From positions 1-35,045 of the forward strand of contig JAIOYC010000006.1 of the NCBI GenBank assembly GCA_021741325.1: a stretch of DNA of 35,045 nt, written 5' to 3'. Below, one piece after another: positions 7,293-15,193 of this stretch; within the stretch, counting starts at the first letter, position 1; each line of letters starts with the position of its first letter. Source of the DNA: Alphaproteobacteria bacterium (GTDB taxonomy: Bacteria; Pseudomonadota; Alphaproteobacteria; Micavibrionales; Micavibrionaceae). The translations under genes and the position numbers were made by a program. The notes under the pieces were generated by a model, which did no database searches, was not told the origin of the DNA, and saw only the letters and a list, made by a program, of their open reading frames with translations.

Positions 7293-9119
7293 CTAGACGC
7301 CCTTGGCCGTTTGGATAATCAGGGTACGCTTGCCACTCTGGGGATCTATATACAGACTTCCAACCGGACGGGTGCCGGTGCCAGCATATTGGTCGAGCAG
7401 GGATTGGACCGCTTCTTCATAGCTGGTCTGCAGACGCAGGGGCTCGCGAACCGCAAATGCCTCTTCGGGATGCCAGACCAATTCTACGCCCGCCGCATCC
7501 GACCATCCGCGCAAAGCTGCCTGTATATCGCCGCCGCGCTGCACCGTCCAGATGTTCAGGGCCTTGGGCGAGGGCATTAAGGATACCGGGGGCGCAGAGG
7601 GAGGAGAAGGACGAGATTGAATCAAATCCGCCGACGTGACGCGCAAGGGCTGGGACGGAGACGGCCGGGCCGCAACCGGTTGCGGAGAGGGAATCTGTCT
7701 TTGCGCCACAACCGCCTGTTTCTGCTGGGATTCTTTCTCTCTCAAAAGACGCTCGACCTCGCTTTTGATTTCGGATTGGACCTGAGCCTTGGAGTCCTGA
7801 TGCAGGGCGGAGATGGTTTCCTGAGCCTGGACAAGCTGACGGCCCAATTGCTGGACGGACTGAGCGCTATGGTCATTACGCGCCAGAGAAGCCCGGAGAG
7901 CTTCTATTTCCTGCTCCTTGCGGGCATCTTCCTGGCGGCGCTTCTCGAACTCCTGCTGGAGATCTTGTATTTTCCGCTGCGCTTCGGACAATTGCGCATC
8001 CAAACGGTCCACGGTTTCCTTTTTCACGCTGTTATCCACGAGAACAGGGACAGGCGAAGCGACGGATGGGGATGGGGATGGGGGTGCCGGAGGCGTGAAT
8101 TGCTGTCTTTGGGCCTCCTCCCGGCTTTTTGAGACTTCCTGTTGAAGGATGGAGATTTTCTTGTGGGCCTCCATAAGTTCTGCGTTCAACTGATCCACGG
8201 CCTGTTTGGGGACGGTGTTTTCAACAACAGGCGGCGGCGGAACGGGAGCCGCGCGAAGGGCGTTTTGTTTTTCAATCTCCGCCATTCTTTGGGCGCGCTC
8301 CGTCTCCGCCTGTGTTTGGAGCATTTCGATTTTCTTTTGCGTTTCAGAAAGCTGAGCGCTCAAACGACCGACAACCGCGTCATTGCTTTGGGCTTTTTGA
8401 AGAGACGATTTCAAAAGCTCAATTTCCATGTCCTTTTGGGCGGCCTGTTTTTCTTGGGCCGCTACATCGCTTTGCATGGCATCCAAGGCCGTGCGGGCGC
8501 CCTGCACCTGTTTCTGCAGAGCCTCCACATCCTTCCTGTTGTCCAGGACCATTTGGGAAGGAGGCGCAGGCATCCGGGCCGGAGCAGATTCCACTGGCAT
8601 AGCCATGGGGGTAGGAACAGCAGGCTCCCGGGCTGCAGAAATCGGCATGGGCATAGCCACCGACGGCGGAACGGGAGGAAGAGCTTGGCTCCTATCCGCG
8701 CGCGCATAGGGCGGACTTTTTTCAGCCTTATCATCAAACAGGGTGGGGGGCGGCGGGGGGGCGACCGCCAGGGGACGAATTCCATGGGGCATAGTAAAAT
8801 CCACGGGACGGTTCTGCGGCAGATTGGGATCGGTTTCATCCGCCAGCAAAGGTTTCGCCAGCTTTTCAGCAGTGCGCGCAGGCGGTACGATCAGAGATGT
8901 AGAGCGAGCATCCAGAGTGTCTGTCACAGGAAGCGGGGCCGGCACAGACGCGGCGGGAGGCAGAAGGGCCGGAATCTGCGTAACCGGCGCGGCGACAGAA
9001 GCCGTTGATTTAGGAGGATAGGGATTAATCAGGGTTTCCGCGCTGGCCTGTCCCATAGACAGCATGCATATGCCCAAAGTTCCGGCATAGCCAAATATTT
9101 TCATATTAAATCTTTCCAT
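7293..9119 (-). CDS. Long secreted proline-rich, coiled-coil protein with a TcpQ C-terminal domain
   Basis: The protein starts with a typical Sec signal peptide (MERFNMKIFGYAGTLGIC then LSMGQASA before ETL). About 190 residues rich in Pro, Ala and Met follow. Then come several coiled-coil blocks with Gln/Glu/Lys heptads, broken by proline linkers. The last 85 or so residues (from NIWTVQRGGDI, through LRGWSDAAGVELVWHPEEAF, to RTLIIQ) match the TcpQ C-terminal family, found in outer-membrane or periplasmic parts of type IVb pilus and conjugation-like machines. No other pilus gene is adjacent. I chose the ATG at 9119, which has AGGA about 10 bases upstream; the ATG at 9104 is also possible, and the longer frame to 9185 would bury the signal peptide. 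It could span the periplasm. Confidence 0.75.
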   Translation of the reverse strand: MERFNMKIFGYAGTLGICMLSMGQASAETLINPYPPKSTASVAAPVTQIPALLPPAASVPAPLPVTDTLDARSTSLIVPPARTAEKLAKPLLADETDPNLPQNRPVDFTMPHGIRPLAVAPPPPPTLFDDKAEKSPPYARADRSQALPPVPPSVAMPMPISAAREPAVPTPMAMPVESAPARMPAPPSQMVLDNRKDVEALQKQVQGARTALDAMQSDVAAQEKQAAQKDMEIELLKSSLQKAQSNDAVVGRLSAQLSETQKKIEMLQTQAETERAQRMAEIEKQNALRAAPVPPPPVVENTVPKQAVDQLNAELMEAHKKISILQQEVSKSREEAQRQQFTPPAPPSPSPSVASPVPVLVDNSVKKETVDRLDAQLSEAQRKIQDLQQEFEKRRQEDARKEQEIEALRASLARNDHSAQSVQQLGRQLVQAQETISALHQDSKAQVQSEIKSEVERLLREKESQQKQAVVAQRQIPSPQPVAARPSPSQPLRVTSADLIQSRPSPPSAPPVSLMPSPKALNIWTVQRGGDIQAALRGWSDAAGVELVWHPEEAFAVREPLRLQTSYEEAVQSLLDQYAGTGTRPVGSLYIDPQSGKRTLIIQTAKGV

Positions 9120-9212
9120 GGTCATTGTGTCCTGCTCTCGGGAAAAAACTTCCCAAATCATAATAGCCGCGTGACTTACATTCAATCCCGTAGTTTAAGG
9201 ATGAAGCCCCAT

Positions 9213-9238
9213 GAAAAAACCGCCGATCGCCCGGCGGT
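9213..9238 (-). terminator. Rho-independent terminator of phaR
   Basis: Read on the minus strand, ACCGCCG, a six-base loop and CGGCGGT form a seven-pair GC-rich stem, and the transcript then runs into a tract of six T. It lies about 28 bases after the phaR stop and closes that transcript before the TcpQ-C gene. Confidence 0.8.
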
Positions 9239-9265
9239 CTTTAAAAAATTTTCAATTCTCTGATT

Positions 9266-9802
9266 TTAATCTTTTTTCGCCGATGAGTCCGAAGTTCCGT
9301 AGGCCCGGTTGAAGGGGGTAAACATCTTCATCGCGCGCTCAAGCATCTCCATGTTCTTGCGATTCAGGTCTTCCAAAGAAGACGTCGGGGCGGGAAAGAT
9401 GCCCTTCATGCCGTTTACGCTACCCATGCCCTCAAGAGATTTTGAAATTTGCTCGCGCATGCGCTCCTGATTTTTAACGAACAGGTCAAAGGTGTTTTCG
9501 AGATAGTTCGGCACCAGGCTTTGAACATTGTCGCCGTAAAATCCGATAAGGCTTTTCAGGAAGCCCACCGGAAGAAGATTTTCACCTTTGGATTCCTGAT
9601 CCACAATAATTTGCGTCAGGACTTGCCGGGTAATGTCTTCGCCCGTCTTTGCGTCCTGAACAACGAAGTCATAACCTTCCTTCACCATGGCGCACAAATC
9701 TTCGAGCGTTACGTAGCTGCTGCGTCCCGTATCGTAGAGACGGCGGTTCGCATATTTTTTAATCAGTGTAGGCTCTTCTTTGCCATTTTTGGTTCTGGCC
9801 AT
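9266..9802 (-). CDS. phaR: PHA synthesis regulator PhaR
   Basis: PhaR is a DNA-binding regulator that also binds PHA granules and represses phasin and its own gene until granules form. The 178-residue protein has the N-terminal PHB_acc_N domain at about 14-72 (LIKKYANRRLYDTGRSSYV, then LTQIIVDQE) and a PHB_acc repeat with FLKSLIGFYGDNVQSLVPNYL. The C-terminus is amphipathic (NRKNMEMLERAMKMF). I chose the ATG at 9800-9802, preceded by AGGAAGG. The frame stays open to 10000, but that extension is hydrophobic, lacks a ribosome site and crosses the divergent promoter region. It is divergent from the synthase-like gene. This is the regulator PhaR, not the Bacillus class IV synthase subunit of the same name. 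Confidence 0.93.
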   Translation of the reverse strand: MARTKNGKEEPTLIKKYANRRLYDTGRSSYVTLEDLCAMVKEGYDFVVQDAKTGEDITRQVLTQIIVDQESKGENLLPVGFLKSLIGFYGDNVQSLVPNYLENTFDLFVKNQERMREQISKSLEGMGSVNGMKGIFPAPTSSLEDLNRKNMEMLERAMKMFTPFNRAYGTSDSSAKKD

Positions 9803-9854
9803 TATGCACCTTCCTATGATTGTTATTGCAGGAGATATGCGCGCCATTATGCAC
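9798..9854. repeat. Two direct copies of a 12-base sequence at the phaR start
   Basis: GCCATTATGCAC occurs at 9798-9809 and again at 9843-9854, exactly 45 bases apart. The first copy contains the phaR start codon on the minus strand. They may be regulator half-sites or a trace of a small in-frame duplication, because the upstream copy also encodes an in-frame Met-Ala-Arg. Confidence 0.6.
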
Positions 9855-9899
9855 AAATTTTGATTTTTGAAAAGCCTTATTCGTGGTTCAAGAAGAACC

Positions 9900-9928
9900 T
9901 TGGAAATAAGAGGAACAAACTCCATAAT
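9900..9928 (+). promoter_or_regulatory. Candidate promoter of the PHA synthase-like gene
   Basis: TTGGAA (9900-9905) and CATAAT (9923-9928) are separated by 17 bases. Transcription would begin near 9935, ahead of the ATG at 9969. This supports that start over the longer frame beginning at 9867. A small inverted repeat, GGTTC-N5-GAACC (about 9885-9899), sits just upstream and could be an operator. Confidence 0.5.
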
Positions 9929-9968
9929 AGAAAATATTCCCGGAAAATTAAGGAAGACTTTTTTGCAC

Positions 9969-11105
9969 ATGAAACCCCCATCGAAAAAATACAGACGCAA
10001 AGGATTGCGACCACTTTCGACGCCTATCGCCCTTGCGACGTCATATTGGTCTCATATGAATAAATCTCCTGCTTATGTTTCTGAAAACCTGCAAAAAATG
10101 CTGTTGGGAATTCATAAATATCAAACCCATGAATACGAACCCGCGCATCCTACGCTTGATACGATATGGACAAAGGGCGCAGTACGACTTCGCGTCATAC
10201 AGGCGCAGGAAGAGCAAACGGATACCGGAGCATCTTCAAGAGAAACACTGCTCCTGATCCCTTCCCTTATTAACAAAAGTTATATTTTCGACCTGACAGC
10301 CGAACGCTCCATGTTGCGATGGTTTTCCGAGAAGAATATGGATCTTTTCCTTCTGGACTGGGGAAACAGCGCTGAAGACGAAGGCCAGAAAAATCTGGAA
10401 GGCGTTATAAGGGATCGTTTAATCCCGGCGCTTGAATTCGTGCGCGAGCGCCAAGGAAAAAAGATCCATGCCCTGGGATATTGCATGGGCGGTACGATCC
10501 TGCTCGGCGCCGCCACACAGACGCATGACATCTTAAAGTCGATTATACTTCTGGCCGCGCCTTGGGATTTTCATGCCGGCTCGCAAGCGCTTTTGGATCG
10601 CATAAAATTCTGGGCTCCCACCGTTCTGCCCGCGCTGGATGAAAAAGGGGCTCTCCCGGTCGAATGGATTCAAACGCTTTTTGCTTCTCTCGATCCGGAG
10701 CAGGGCGCAGAAAAATTCGCACGATTTTACGACATGGAAAGAAACTCGGCGCAGGAAAAGCTTTTTATCGCCGTGGAGGACTGGCTCAATGACGGGGTGG
10801 ATCTCCCCACGCTGCTCGCGCGCGAATGCATCGCCGGATGGTATCTGAAAAACGAGCCCTTGCAGAACGAATGGCGGATCGGAGAGCACACGGTTTCTCC
10901 GGAAACGCTCGAATGCCCCGCCCTGGTGATCGCATCATCAAAAGACCGGCTGGTGGAATTCGAGACGGCGGCGATCCTGGCGGAGAAAATTCCGAAAGCC
11001 AAGCTTCTAGACCCTGCCTGCGGCCATATCGGCATGATCGCGGGCCGCAACGCGGTGGAGGATGTGTGGGGAAAGGTAGGGGAGTGGATCTCTTCTTTCT
11101 CTTGA
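9969..11105 (+). CDS. phaC: Short PHA synthase-like alpha/beta hydrolase (PhaC family)
   Basis: PhaC polymerises hydroxyacyl-CoA to polyhydroxyalkanoate at the granule surface. This 378-residue protein is near the size of class III synthases and much shorter than class I enzymes (about 560-600). It has the modified lipase box GYCMGG with nucleophile Cys172, the typical PhaC feature. PWDF follows about 25 residues on. The probable acid is Asp326 in SSKDRLV, and the catalytic His is His353 in CGHIGM. No phaE partner for class III is nearby. I chose the ATG at 9969, with AAGGAAGA upstream and a promoter before it; an ATG at 10056 has no ribosome site. It diverges from phaR and is followed by a thiolase. 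A related depolymerase or acyltransferase role cannot be excluded. Confidence 0.78.
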   Translation: MKPPSKKYRRKGLRPLSTPIALATSYWSHMNKSPAYVSENLQKMLLGIHKYQTHEYEPAHPTLDTIWTKGAVRLRVIQAQEEQTDTGASSRETLLLIPSLINKSYIFDLTAERSMLRWFSEKNMDLFLLDWGNSAEDEGQKNLEGVIRDRLIPALEFVRERQGKKIHALGYCMGGTILLGAATQTHDILKSIILLAAPWDFHAGSQALLDRIKFWAPTVLPALDEKGALPVEWIQTLFASLDPEQGAEKFARFYDMERNSAQEKLFIAVEDWLNDGVDLPTLLARECIAGWYLKNEPLQNEWRIGEHTVSPETLECPALVIASSKDRLVEFETAAILAEKIPKAKLLDPACGHIGMIAGRNAVEDVWGKVGEWISSFS

Positions 11106-11174
11106 AAAACCCCCTCTGGACGCTATGGTTAAGATGAATTCACTTTTATCTTCCTTTGAGAAAGGCCTTGCCCC

Positions 11175-12383
11175 ATGACCACATCCGATCCTGTCGTTAT
11201 CGTATCCGCCAAAAGAACCGCTATCGGCACGTTGGGCGGGGGATTGTCCACCCTGCCGGCGCATGAGCTGGGAAAAACGGTCATTCAAGCCGTCCTGACG
11301 GATTCCGGCGTGAAGCCCGAGGAGGTGGACGATGTGCTTCTGGGCCAGGTTCTTACCTCCCTGTCGGGCCAGAACCCCGCACGGCAAAGCGCCATGGCCG
11401 CTGGGATCCCCAAGGAGAAAACTGCGCTGACGATCAATCAGGTCTGCGGATCGGGCCTGCGCGCCGTTGCCATGGGGATGCAGTCTATTTTATGCGGAGA
11501 CGCGTCCATCATCGTGGCGGGCGGACAGGAAAGCATGAGCCTGTCCCCTCATGCCACGCAGATGCGCACGGGCGTAAAATTCGGCAATGCGGCGTTGAGC
11601 GACACCATGATTCAAGATGGCTTGTGGGACGCGTTCGGTGATATCCACATGGGGATCACGGCGGAGAACATCGCGGAGAAATTCGGCGTCTCCCGCACCG
11701 ATCAGGACGCACTGGCGGTTTCGTCCCAAAACCGTGCAGAGGCCGCCATCAAGGCCGGGAAATTCAAGGCTGAAATCGTACCCGTCACCATCAAGGGGAA
11801 AAAAGGCGACACCATTATCGACACCGACGAGTTTCCCCGGGCGGGCGCAGCCATCGAAGGTCTTGGTGCGCTGCGCCCCGCCTTCAAAAAAGACGGCACA
11901 GTCACCGCGGGCAATGCGTCGGGTATCAACGATGGTGCGGCGGCTCTGGTGCTGATGCGCGCGAGCGAAGCCAAAAAGCGTGGCCTGAAACCGCTGGCGA
12001 AGATTGTCTCATGGGCCACTGCCGGCGTTGCGCCCGAAATCATGGGCACGGGGCCCATTCCGGCTTCGAAAAAGGCTCTGGAGAAAGCGGGCTGGAAAGT
12101 CTCCGATCTCGATCTTATTGAATCCAACGAAGCCTTTGCCGCGCAGGCCTGTTGCGTGATGAAGGAAATGGGATTTCCGGCCGAGAAAACCAACGTGAAT
12201 GGCGGCGCAATCGCACTGGGCCACCCGATCGGTGCCTCGGGCGCGCGGGTTCTTGTGACGCTTCTGCATGAACTGGCGCGGCGGGACGGAAAAAAAGGCC
12301 TCGTTACGCTATGCATCGGCGGCGGCATGGGCATTGCCCTGTGCGTCGAGCGGGACGCAGGGATAGAGTGGAAGCAGGTTTAA
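11175..12383 (+). CDS. phaA: Acetyl-CoA acetyltransferase (biosynthetic thiolase)
   Basis: This enzyme condenses two acetyl-CoA into acetoacetyl-CoA, the first step of polyhydroxybutyrate synthesis, or runs in reverse in degradation. It has 402 residues. The acylated cysteine is Cys91 in [11 protein letters not shown]. His350 lies in [19 protein letters not shown] and Cys380 in CIGGGMG, all spaced as in the Zoogloea enzyme. GAGAAAGG upstream supports the start. It lies 69 bases downstream of the PHA synthase-like gene, which favours the PHA role. The reductase phaB, usual in such clusters, is not here. The GNAT gene follows after only 4 bases. Confidence 0.93.
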   Translation: MTTSDPVVIVSAKRTAIGTLGGGLSTLPAHELGKTVIQAVLTDSGVKPEEVDDVLLGQVLTSLSGQNPARQSAMAAGIPKEKTALTINQVCGSGLRAVAMGMQSILCGDASIIVAGGQESMSLSPHATQMRTGVKFGNAALSDTMIQDGLWDAFGDIHMGITAENIAEKFGVSRTDQDALAVSSQNRAEAAIKAGKFKAEIVPVTIKGKKGDTIIDTDEFPRAGAAIEGLGALRPAFKKDGTVTAGNASGINDGAAALVLMRASEAKKRGLKPLAKIVSWATAGVAPEIMGTGPIPASKKALEKAGWKVSDLDLIESNEAFAAQACCVMKEMGFPAEKTNVNGGAIALGHPIGASGARVLVTLLHELARRDGKKGLVTLCIGGGMGIALCVERDAGIEWKQV

Positions 12384-12387
12384 ATCT

Positions 12388-12948
12388 ATGAAAACGCCGG
12401 TTCTGGAAACCGAACGACTTATCCTGCGCCCGGTAACACTTGCAGACGCACCTTCCATCCAGAAGCACTTCAACCAATGGGAAATCATCAAGCATCTCTC
12501 CACGCTTGTTCCCTGGCCCTATCCAGAGGATGGCGCGGAGCAGTTTCTTTTCGGCAATGCTTTGCCCCGCATGGAAAAGGGGGAAGCCCTGGTTTGGGCC
12601 ATTATTTCCAAAACCGGGCCGGATGAAGCTATCGGACTTATAGATTTCCGGCTTCTGGAAGGAAAGACTGGAGACCGCGGATTCTGGCTCACCTTGGCTT
12701 TTCAGGGACGAGGCCTGATGACAGAAGCGATCACGGCCACGCAGGATTTTATATTTTTTACTGCGGGGATTAAAAAATTTACCGTCAAAAATGCCAAAAC
12801 CAATATCGCCTCCCGGAGGGTGAAGGAAAAGACAGGCGCACATTTTGTCGGTATGGAGAAACTGGAACATAATTCAGGTGAAACTGATTCCGAGAGTTGG
12901 GAAGTGACGAAAGAGGGCTGGGAAGCCATCAGAAAGGCAAATACCTGA
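12388..12948 (+). CDS. GNAT acetyltransferase of the RimJ/RimL type
   Basis: The 186-residue protein has the layout of RimJ/RimL-like GNAT enzymes, which transfer acetyl from acetyl-CoA to protein N-termini or small amines. It begins with the typical ETERLILRPVTLADA. A central beta strand pair (GLIDFRLLEGKTGDRGFWL) is followed by the acetyl-CoA loop, here FQGRGLMTEA, which fits the Q/RxxGxG/A pattern. Toward the end, NIASRRVKEKTGAHFVG matches the usual N.aS..v.eK.GF segment. It starts 4 bases after the thiolase stop and ends 2 bases before the hydrolase, so the three are probably co-transcribed. The substrate is unknown. Confidence 0.88.
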   Translation: MKTPVLETERLILRPVTLADAPSIQKHFNQWEIIKHLSTLVPWPYPEDGAEQFLFGNALPRMEKGEALVWAIISKTGPDEAIGLIDFRLLEGKTGDRGFWLTLAFQGRGLMTEAITATQDFIFFTAGIKKFTVKNAKTNIASRRVKEKTGAHFVGMEKLEHNSGETDSESWEVTKEGWEAIRKANT

Positions 12949-12950
12949 AA

Positions 12951-13934
12951 ATGTCCGTTCCCCCTCCCCTCGAAGACCGTTTCCTCGAACCGCCCGGCTG
13001 GCGGTGGGGAGAATTTACCCGCGCGGGGCGACGTATCCGCTTTGGTTCAGTCATGCCATCGAGTGGCGCGCCCGATATTCATGTTGTCTGTCTGCCTGGC
13101 TTAAGCGAATTCCCGGAGAAATATTTTGAGATCGCGCGCCATATTCTGGCGGATGATATGGCCTTCCATATCATCGACTGGATGGGACAAGGAAAATCAG
13201 GCCGTTACCTGAAAAATTCTCACAAACGCCATTCCTCGGGATTTGAAGACGATCTAGAAGATCTTCATTACTGGATCGTCCATGTGATCGAACCCGCCCT
13301 AAAGACCGAAGACCGGCTCGTCATGCTCGCTCACTCCATGGGAGGGAATATCGGGCTTCGATATCTTAGAAAATATCCGAGTCACTTCATCGGCGCCGCC
13401 TTTTCCGCTCCGATGATTGGTATCCGGGCCTTCCGGCATACCCTACCTTGCCTTACCGCGGCTCTGAGCAGCGTCCCCGCCTTTTTCATGCCGGATGCTT
13501 ACATTCCCGGGGGCGGGAATTGGCGAGAGGCATTCCGCCTGCCGCCCGGGGGTGATATTTTTTCAACCGATTCCGCACGCGGAGCCATCCACAACGCCTG
13601 GTGCCTGGCCGAGCCCGCGTTGCAAGTGGGAAATGTTACATGGAGCTGGCTCCATGAAGCCCTCAGATCTTCTGCGCTTTTGCAAAAAGACCCTCACACG
13701 GGAGATCTGGACATTCCCTGCGTAATCGCCACTGCGGAGCATGAGGCCCTCGTGGATAACAGGGCGGCCCGAGCGCTTGCGGAGATCCTGCCCCGTGCCC
13801 GTTTCCTTGAAATTCCGGGCGCACGCCATGAAATCATGATGGAAAAGGATGAGGCGCGCACTATGTTCCTGAACGAGTTCTCCCGCCTGATCGAAGAATG
13901 CCGCCGGGGGCAGCGCTTGAAACAGGGTGGATAA
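12951..13934 (+). CDS. Alpha/beta hydrolase, lysophospholipase-like (PldB type)
   Basis: The 327-residue protein fits the lysophospholipase/monoacylglycerol lipase-like group of alpha/beta hydrolases. The nucleophile elbow is AHSMGGN with the catalytic Ser. Upstream, FHIIDWMGQGKSGR is the strand and oxyanion region. The catalytic His is in PGARHEIMME; the acid is probably in TAEHEALVDN. There is no signal peptide. The frame is open 54 bases further upstream, inside the GNAT gene; I chose the ATG at 12951, two bases after the GNAT stop. Its position after phaC-phaA suggests lipid or PHA-related turnover, but the substrate cannot be read from the sequence. Confidence 0.85.
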   Translation: MSVPPPLEDRFLEPPGWRWGEFTRAGRRIRFGSVMPSSGAPDIHVVCLPGLSEFPEKYFEIARHILADDMAFHIIDWMGQGKSGRYLKNSHKRHSSGFEDDLEDLHYWIVHVIEPALKTEDRLVMLAHSMGGNIGLRYLRKYPSHFIGAAFSAPMIGIRAFRHTLPCLTAALSSVPAFFMPDAYIPGGGNWREAFRLPPGGDIFSTDSARGAIHNAWCLAEPALQVGNVTWSWLHEALRSSALLQKDPHTGDLDIPCVIATAEHEALVDNRAARALAEILPRARFLEIPGARHEIMMEKDEARTMFLNEFSRLIEECRRGQRLKQGG

Positions 13935-13989
13935 AAGGGCAAAATAGAAGAAGTGAATAGGCGTATGCCTCAAACGGAGAAAAGTGATC

Positions 13990-14226
13990 ATGGACAACCA
14001 GGAACGGCAAAGAATACGTCTCAGCGACCGGATTTTGGGGGCTTTGGATCTTGCCTTGGATCAAGGAGACGTTAAAATTTCAGAAACCCTTGTGAGGGCA
14101 CTCGAAATGTCCATGACGCGCAACGCCGGGGGCGGCGAATTCGTAGAGCGTCGTGAATATCCCCCTGAAATTGAAAATGCCATGGACAGACTTCAGGCCC
14201 TGCGAAACAAGCGCGAAGCCGTCTAA
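13990..14226 (+). CDS. Small hypothetical protein, 78 residues
   Basis: I do not recognise a named family. The protein is helical and charged: RLSDRILGALDLALDQGDV then ISETLVRALEMSMTRNAGG, then ERREYPPEIENAMDRLQALR. The two helices with regularly spaced leucines suggest a small helical bundle or a partner-binding protein. I chose the ATG at 13990, with GGAG about 10 bases upstream; a GTG two codons earlier is an alternative. It lies 55 bases after the hydrolase on the same strand and converges on the Wzz-like gene with a gap of 7 bases. Confidence 0.65.
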   Translation: MDNQERQRIRLSDRILGALDLALDQGDVKISETLVRALEMSMTRNAGGGEFVERREYPPEIENAMDRLQALRNKREAV

Positions 14227-14233
14227 CCGCCCT

Positions 14234-15193
14234 TTATTCCGCTGCGTCCTGCGATGAAATGAGGGGCGCGTTGGTGTTGCTGCTCCATCCCCTGGTCCAA
14301 GCTTTTGGAGACGATCCCCGGCGCATGCGGGTTTTTTTCACGGCTATCAAAATCCCATGCAGGGCAAAACCCCACACTGCTCCCACGAACAAGAACGAGG
14401 AAAGAACTAGCATCGAAGGAGGCCAGGCGATACGTGTGCCTGAGACCGGCGGTTCCACAACAGCAGCGGCATAGGATGTTTCCGCAGACACGAGCATTAA
14501 AAGCCGCTCCTGCTCTAAAAGCAGGGCCGTCAATGCCCGGCGATGATCGGGATTGAGAGTCCCATTCATGGCTCCTTGAAGATAGTGGATGCGCGCCGTG
14601 GACTCCGCGCGGGTCTTTTGCCGGATTAGATCATCCGCCGCGCGGTGGATATTATAGAGAAGATAAACACCGAAAGACGGATTGGGGTGCAGGTAGATTA
14701 AGCGCCGGAAAGCCGTGGATCCGACAGGCTCCATGCGCACCCGCTTGTCCAGATATTCGGACAAGCGCCCAGAGGTCCATTCACGGGATGATTTTGAAAA
14801 TCCAAATGCGCGGTCTTGAGACAGACCCTCCATAATTTTTTTATCCTGCAAAAGAATTCCGGCGACCGCGGGGCCGGTGAAAATATTTTCGAAGCGCGTG
14901 AAATCCGAAGAGTTCGATATATTCATGCGCAATGCCAGAGCATTCAGGGCTGGAAATTTGTCGTCGGGTAAAACCGAGGATATACCTGCGCCGTTCATGG
15001 GGCTGGCCGGGGCCACCAGCATCCATGCTCTATAAGAGGGAATGGTCGCGTATAAGAAAAAAGCCGCCGCGAAAACTCCCGCAGACACGCCTGCTGCTAC
15101 ATACAGACGCGCCCGCCAGAGATCCGCGCACATATCAAGAAAGGTGCGTGGTTGCACAAGAAAGGAGGTCATCGCTTTTGAGCGGCCAGTCAT
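14234..15193 (-). CDS. Wzz-like polysaccharide chain-length determinant / co-polymerase
   Basis: Wzz-type proteins sit in the inner membrane with a large periplasmic domain and set the chain length of O-antigen or exopolysaccharide. This 319-residue protein has the expected layout: a cytoplasmic N-terminus, a first membrane segment at about 31-51, a long periplasmic region, and a second segment at about 264-286. Just before the second segment is a proline-containing stretch (VVEPPVSGTRIAWPPS), the usual Wzz feature. A basic cytoplasmic tail follows. No kinase domain is present. Its ATG overlaps the stop of the upstream glycosyltransferase by four bases (ATGA), so the two are translationally coupled. 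Confidence 0.78.
   Translation of the reverse strand: MTGRSKAMTSFLVQPRTFLDMCADLWRARLYVAAGVSAGVFAAAFFLYATIPSYRAWMLVAPASPMNGAGISSVLPDDKFPALNALALRMNISNSSDFTRFENIFTGPAVAGILLQDKKIMEGLSQDRAFGFSKSSREWTSGRLSEYLDKRVRMEPVGSTAFRRLIYLHPNPSFGVYLLYNIHRAADDLIRQKTRAESTARIHYLQGAMNGTLNPDHRRALTALLLEQERLLMLVSAETSYAAAVVEPPVSGTRIAWPPSMLVLSSFLFVGAVWGFALHGILIAVKKTRMRRGSSPKAWTRGWSSNTNAPLISSQDAAE

Noticed and set aside
8142-9008. Long plus-strand frame opposite the TcpQ-C gene
   Set aside because: It is antisense to repetitive coiled-coil and proline codons and its translation is low-complexity Arg/His/Gly-rich.
9867-9968. Longer start of the PHA synthase-like gene
   Set aside because: It would begin upstream of the predicted promoter and lacks a ribosome site.
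9803-10000. 66-residue N-terminal extension of PhaR
   Set aside because: It has no ribosome site, is hydrophobic and unlike PhaR, and covers the phaC promoter. AGGAAGG marks the ATG at 9802.
11126-11155. TGAATTCA palindrome within an AAGAT...ATCTT repeat before phaA
   Set aside because: The arms are short and imperfect and match no known operator; chance is likely.
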